From: an uncultured Kouleothrix sp.
GTDB lineage: Bacteria; Chloroflexota; Chloroflexia; Chloroflexales; Roseiflexaceae
DNA length: 6,348 bases
Direction: 5' to 3'
Assembly (NCBI GenBank): GCA_937858455.1
Contig: CALLYN010000635.1
Coordinates: 1-6,348, forward strand
Shown: piece by piece, positions 6,271 to 6,348 of the stretch
How positions within the stretch are numbered: the stretch's first letter is position 1
Layout: each line of letters begins with the position of its first letter
Notes under the pieces: generated by a model
Told to the model about the DNA's origin: nothing
Databases searched by the model: none
Seen by the model: the letters and a program-made list of their open reading frames with translations, nothing else
Translations under genes and position numbers: made by a program

Positions 6271-6348
6271 ACACCAACGATCACGTGAACCAATCTGCTC
6301 TCATCGTGCACGCTTCTAAACCCCATCAGGCTCAGCACGGAGTACAAT

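Noticed and set aside
6305..6312. 8-bp palindrome CGTGCACG after the terminator hairpins
   Set aside because: It is too short to separate from chance in this composition, and no gene or promoter is visible around it.
6343..6348. TACAAT at the window end as a -10 box for a next gene
   Set aside because: No acceptable -35 hexamer lies 16-18 bp upstream, and no downstream sequence is available to test it.
1..6348. Search for CRISPR arrays, tRNA/rRNA genes, insertion sequences or phage/defence genes
   Set aside because: No direct-repeat array, cloverleaf, transposase motif or integrase was seen; both genes are ordinary chromosomal types.

Overview
This is a GC-rich stretch with G/C-biased third codon positions. 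It holds two divergently transcribed protein genes and one 452-bp intergenic region. I infer a filamentous or thermophile-related Chloroflexota (Chloroflexia-like) bacterium. The inference rests on general resemblance only: the GC-rich coding style, the multi-domain secreted amylase with Fn3 linkers and an 'NLQWPP' module, and a CCCTTTC/GAAAGGG intergenic inverted repeat. It is not proven by any marker gene.

Layout. Positions 1-1526 (minus strand) are the N-terminal two thirds of a UvrD/PcrA/Rep-type superfamily 1A DNA helicase, whose 3' end runs off the left edge. Positions 1527-1978 are intergenic. They hold a sigma-70-like promoter firing left for the helicase, an imperfect inverted repeat, an AT-rich island with a sigma-70-like promoter firing right, and a leader of about 144 nt ending in a strong Shine-Dalgarno sequence. 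Positions 1979-6175 (plus strand) encode a 1398-residue secreted, modular GH13 starch/pullulan-degrading enzyme of the amylopullulanase/neopullulanase type. Positions 6176-6348 hold two consecutive hairpins, the second with a perfect 18-bp stem, that probably end the amylase transcript. After them come about 78 bases in which I see nothing assignable.

The amylase reads as a complete extracellular enzyme. Its order is signal peptide, two tandem X25-type modules, CBM34-like N-domain, (beta/alpha)8 GH13 barrel with all catalytic residues, C-domain, Fn3, a beta-rich module of unknown function, Fn3, and a C-terminal CBM20-like starch-binding domain. All twelve cysteines fall into six local pairs, as expected for an exported disulfide-bonded protein. 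No cell-wall anchor is visible, so it is probably released. The helicase is a housekeeping DNA repair/replication protein. Nothing links it functionally to the amylase except the shared divergent intergenic region.

I found no mobile element, CRISPR array, tRNA, rRNA or defence-like locus. The window is mostly ordinary; the best leads are the unassigned amylase module, the variant GH13 signatures, the tandem 3' hairpins and the intergenic inverted repeat. Long antisense and out-of-frame open frames over the amylase are composition shadows.
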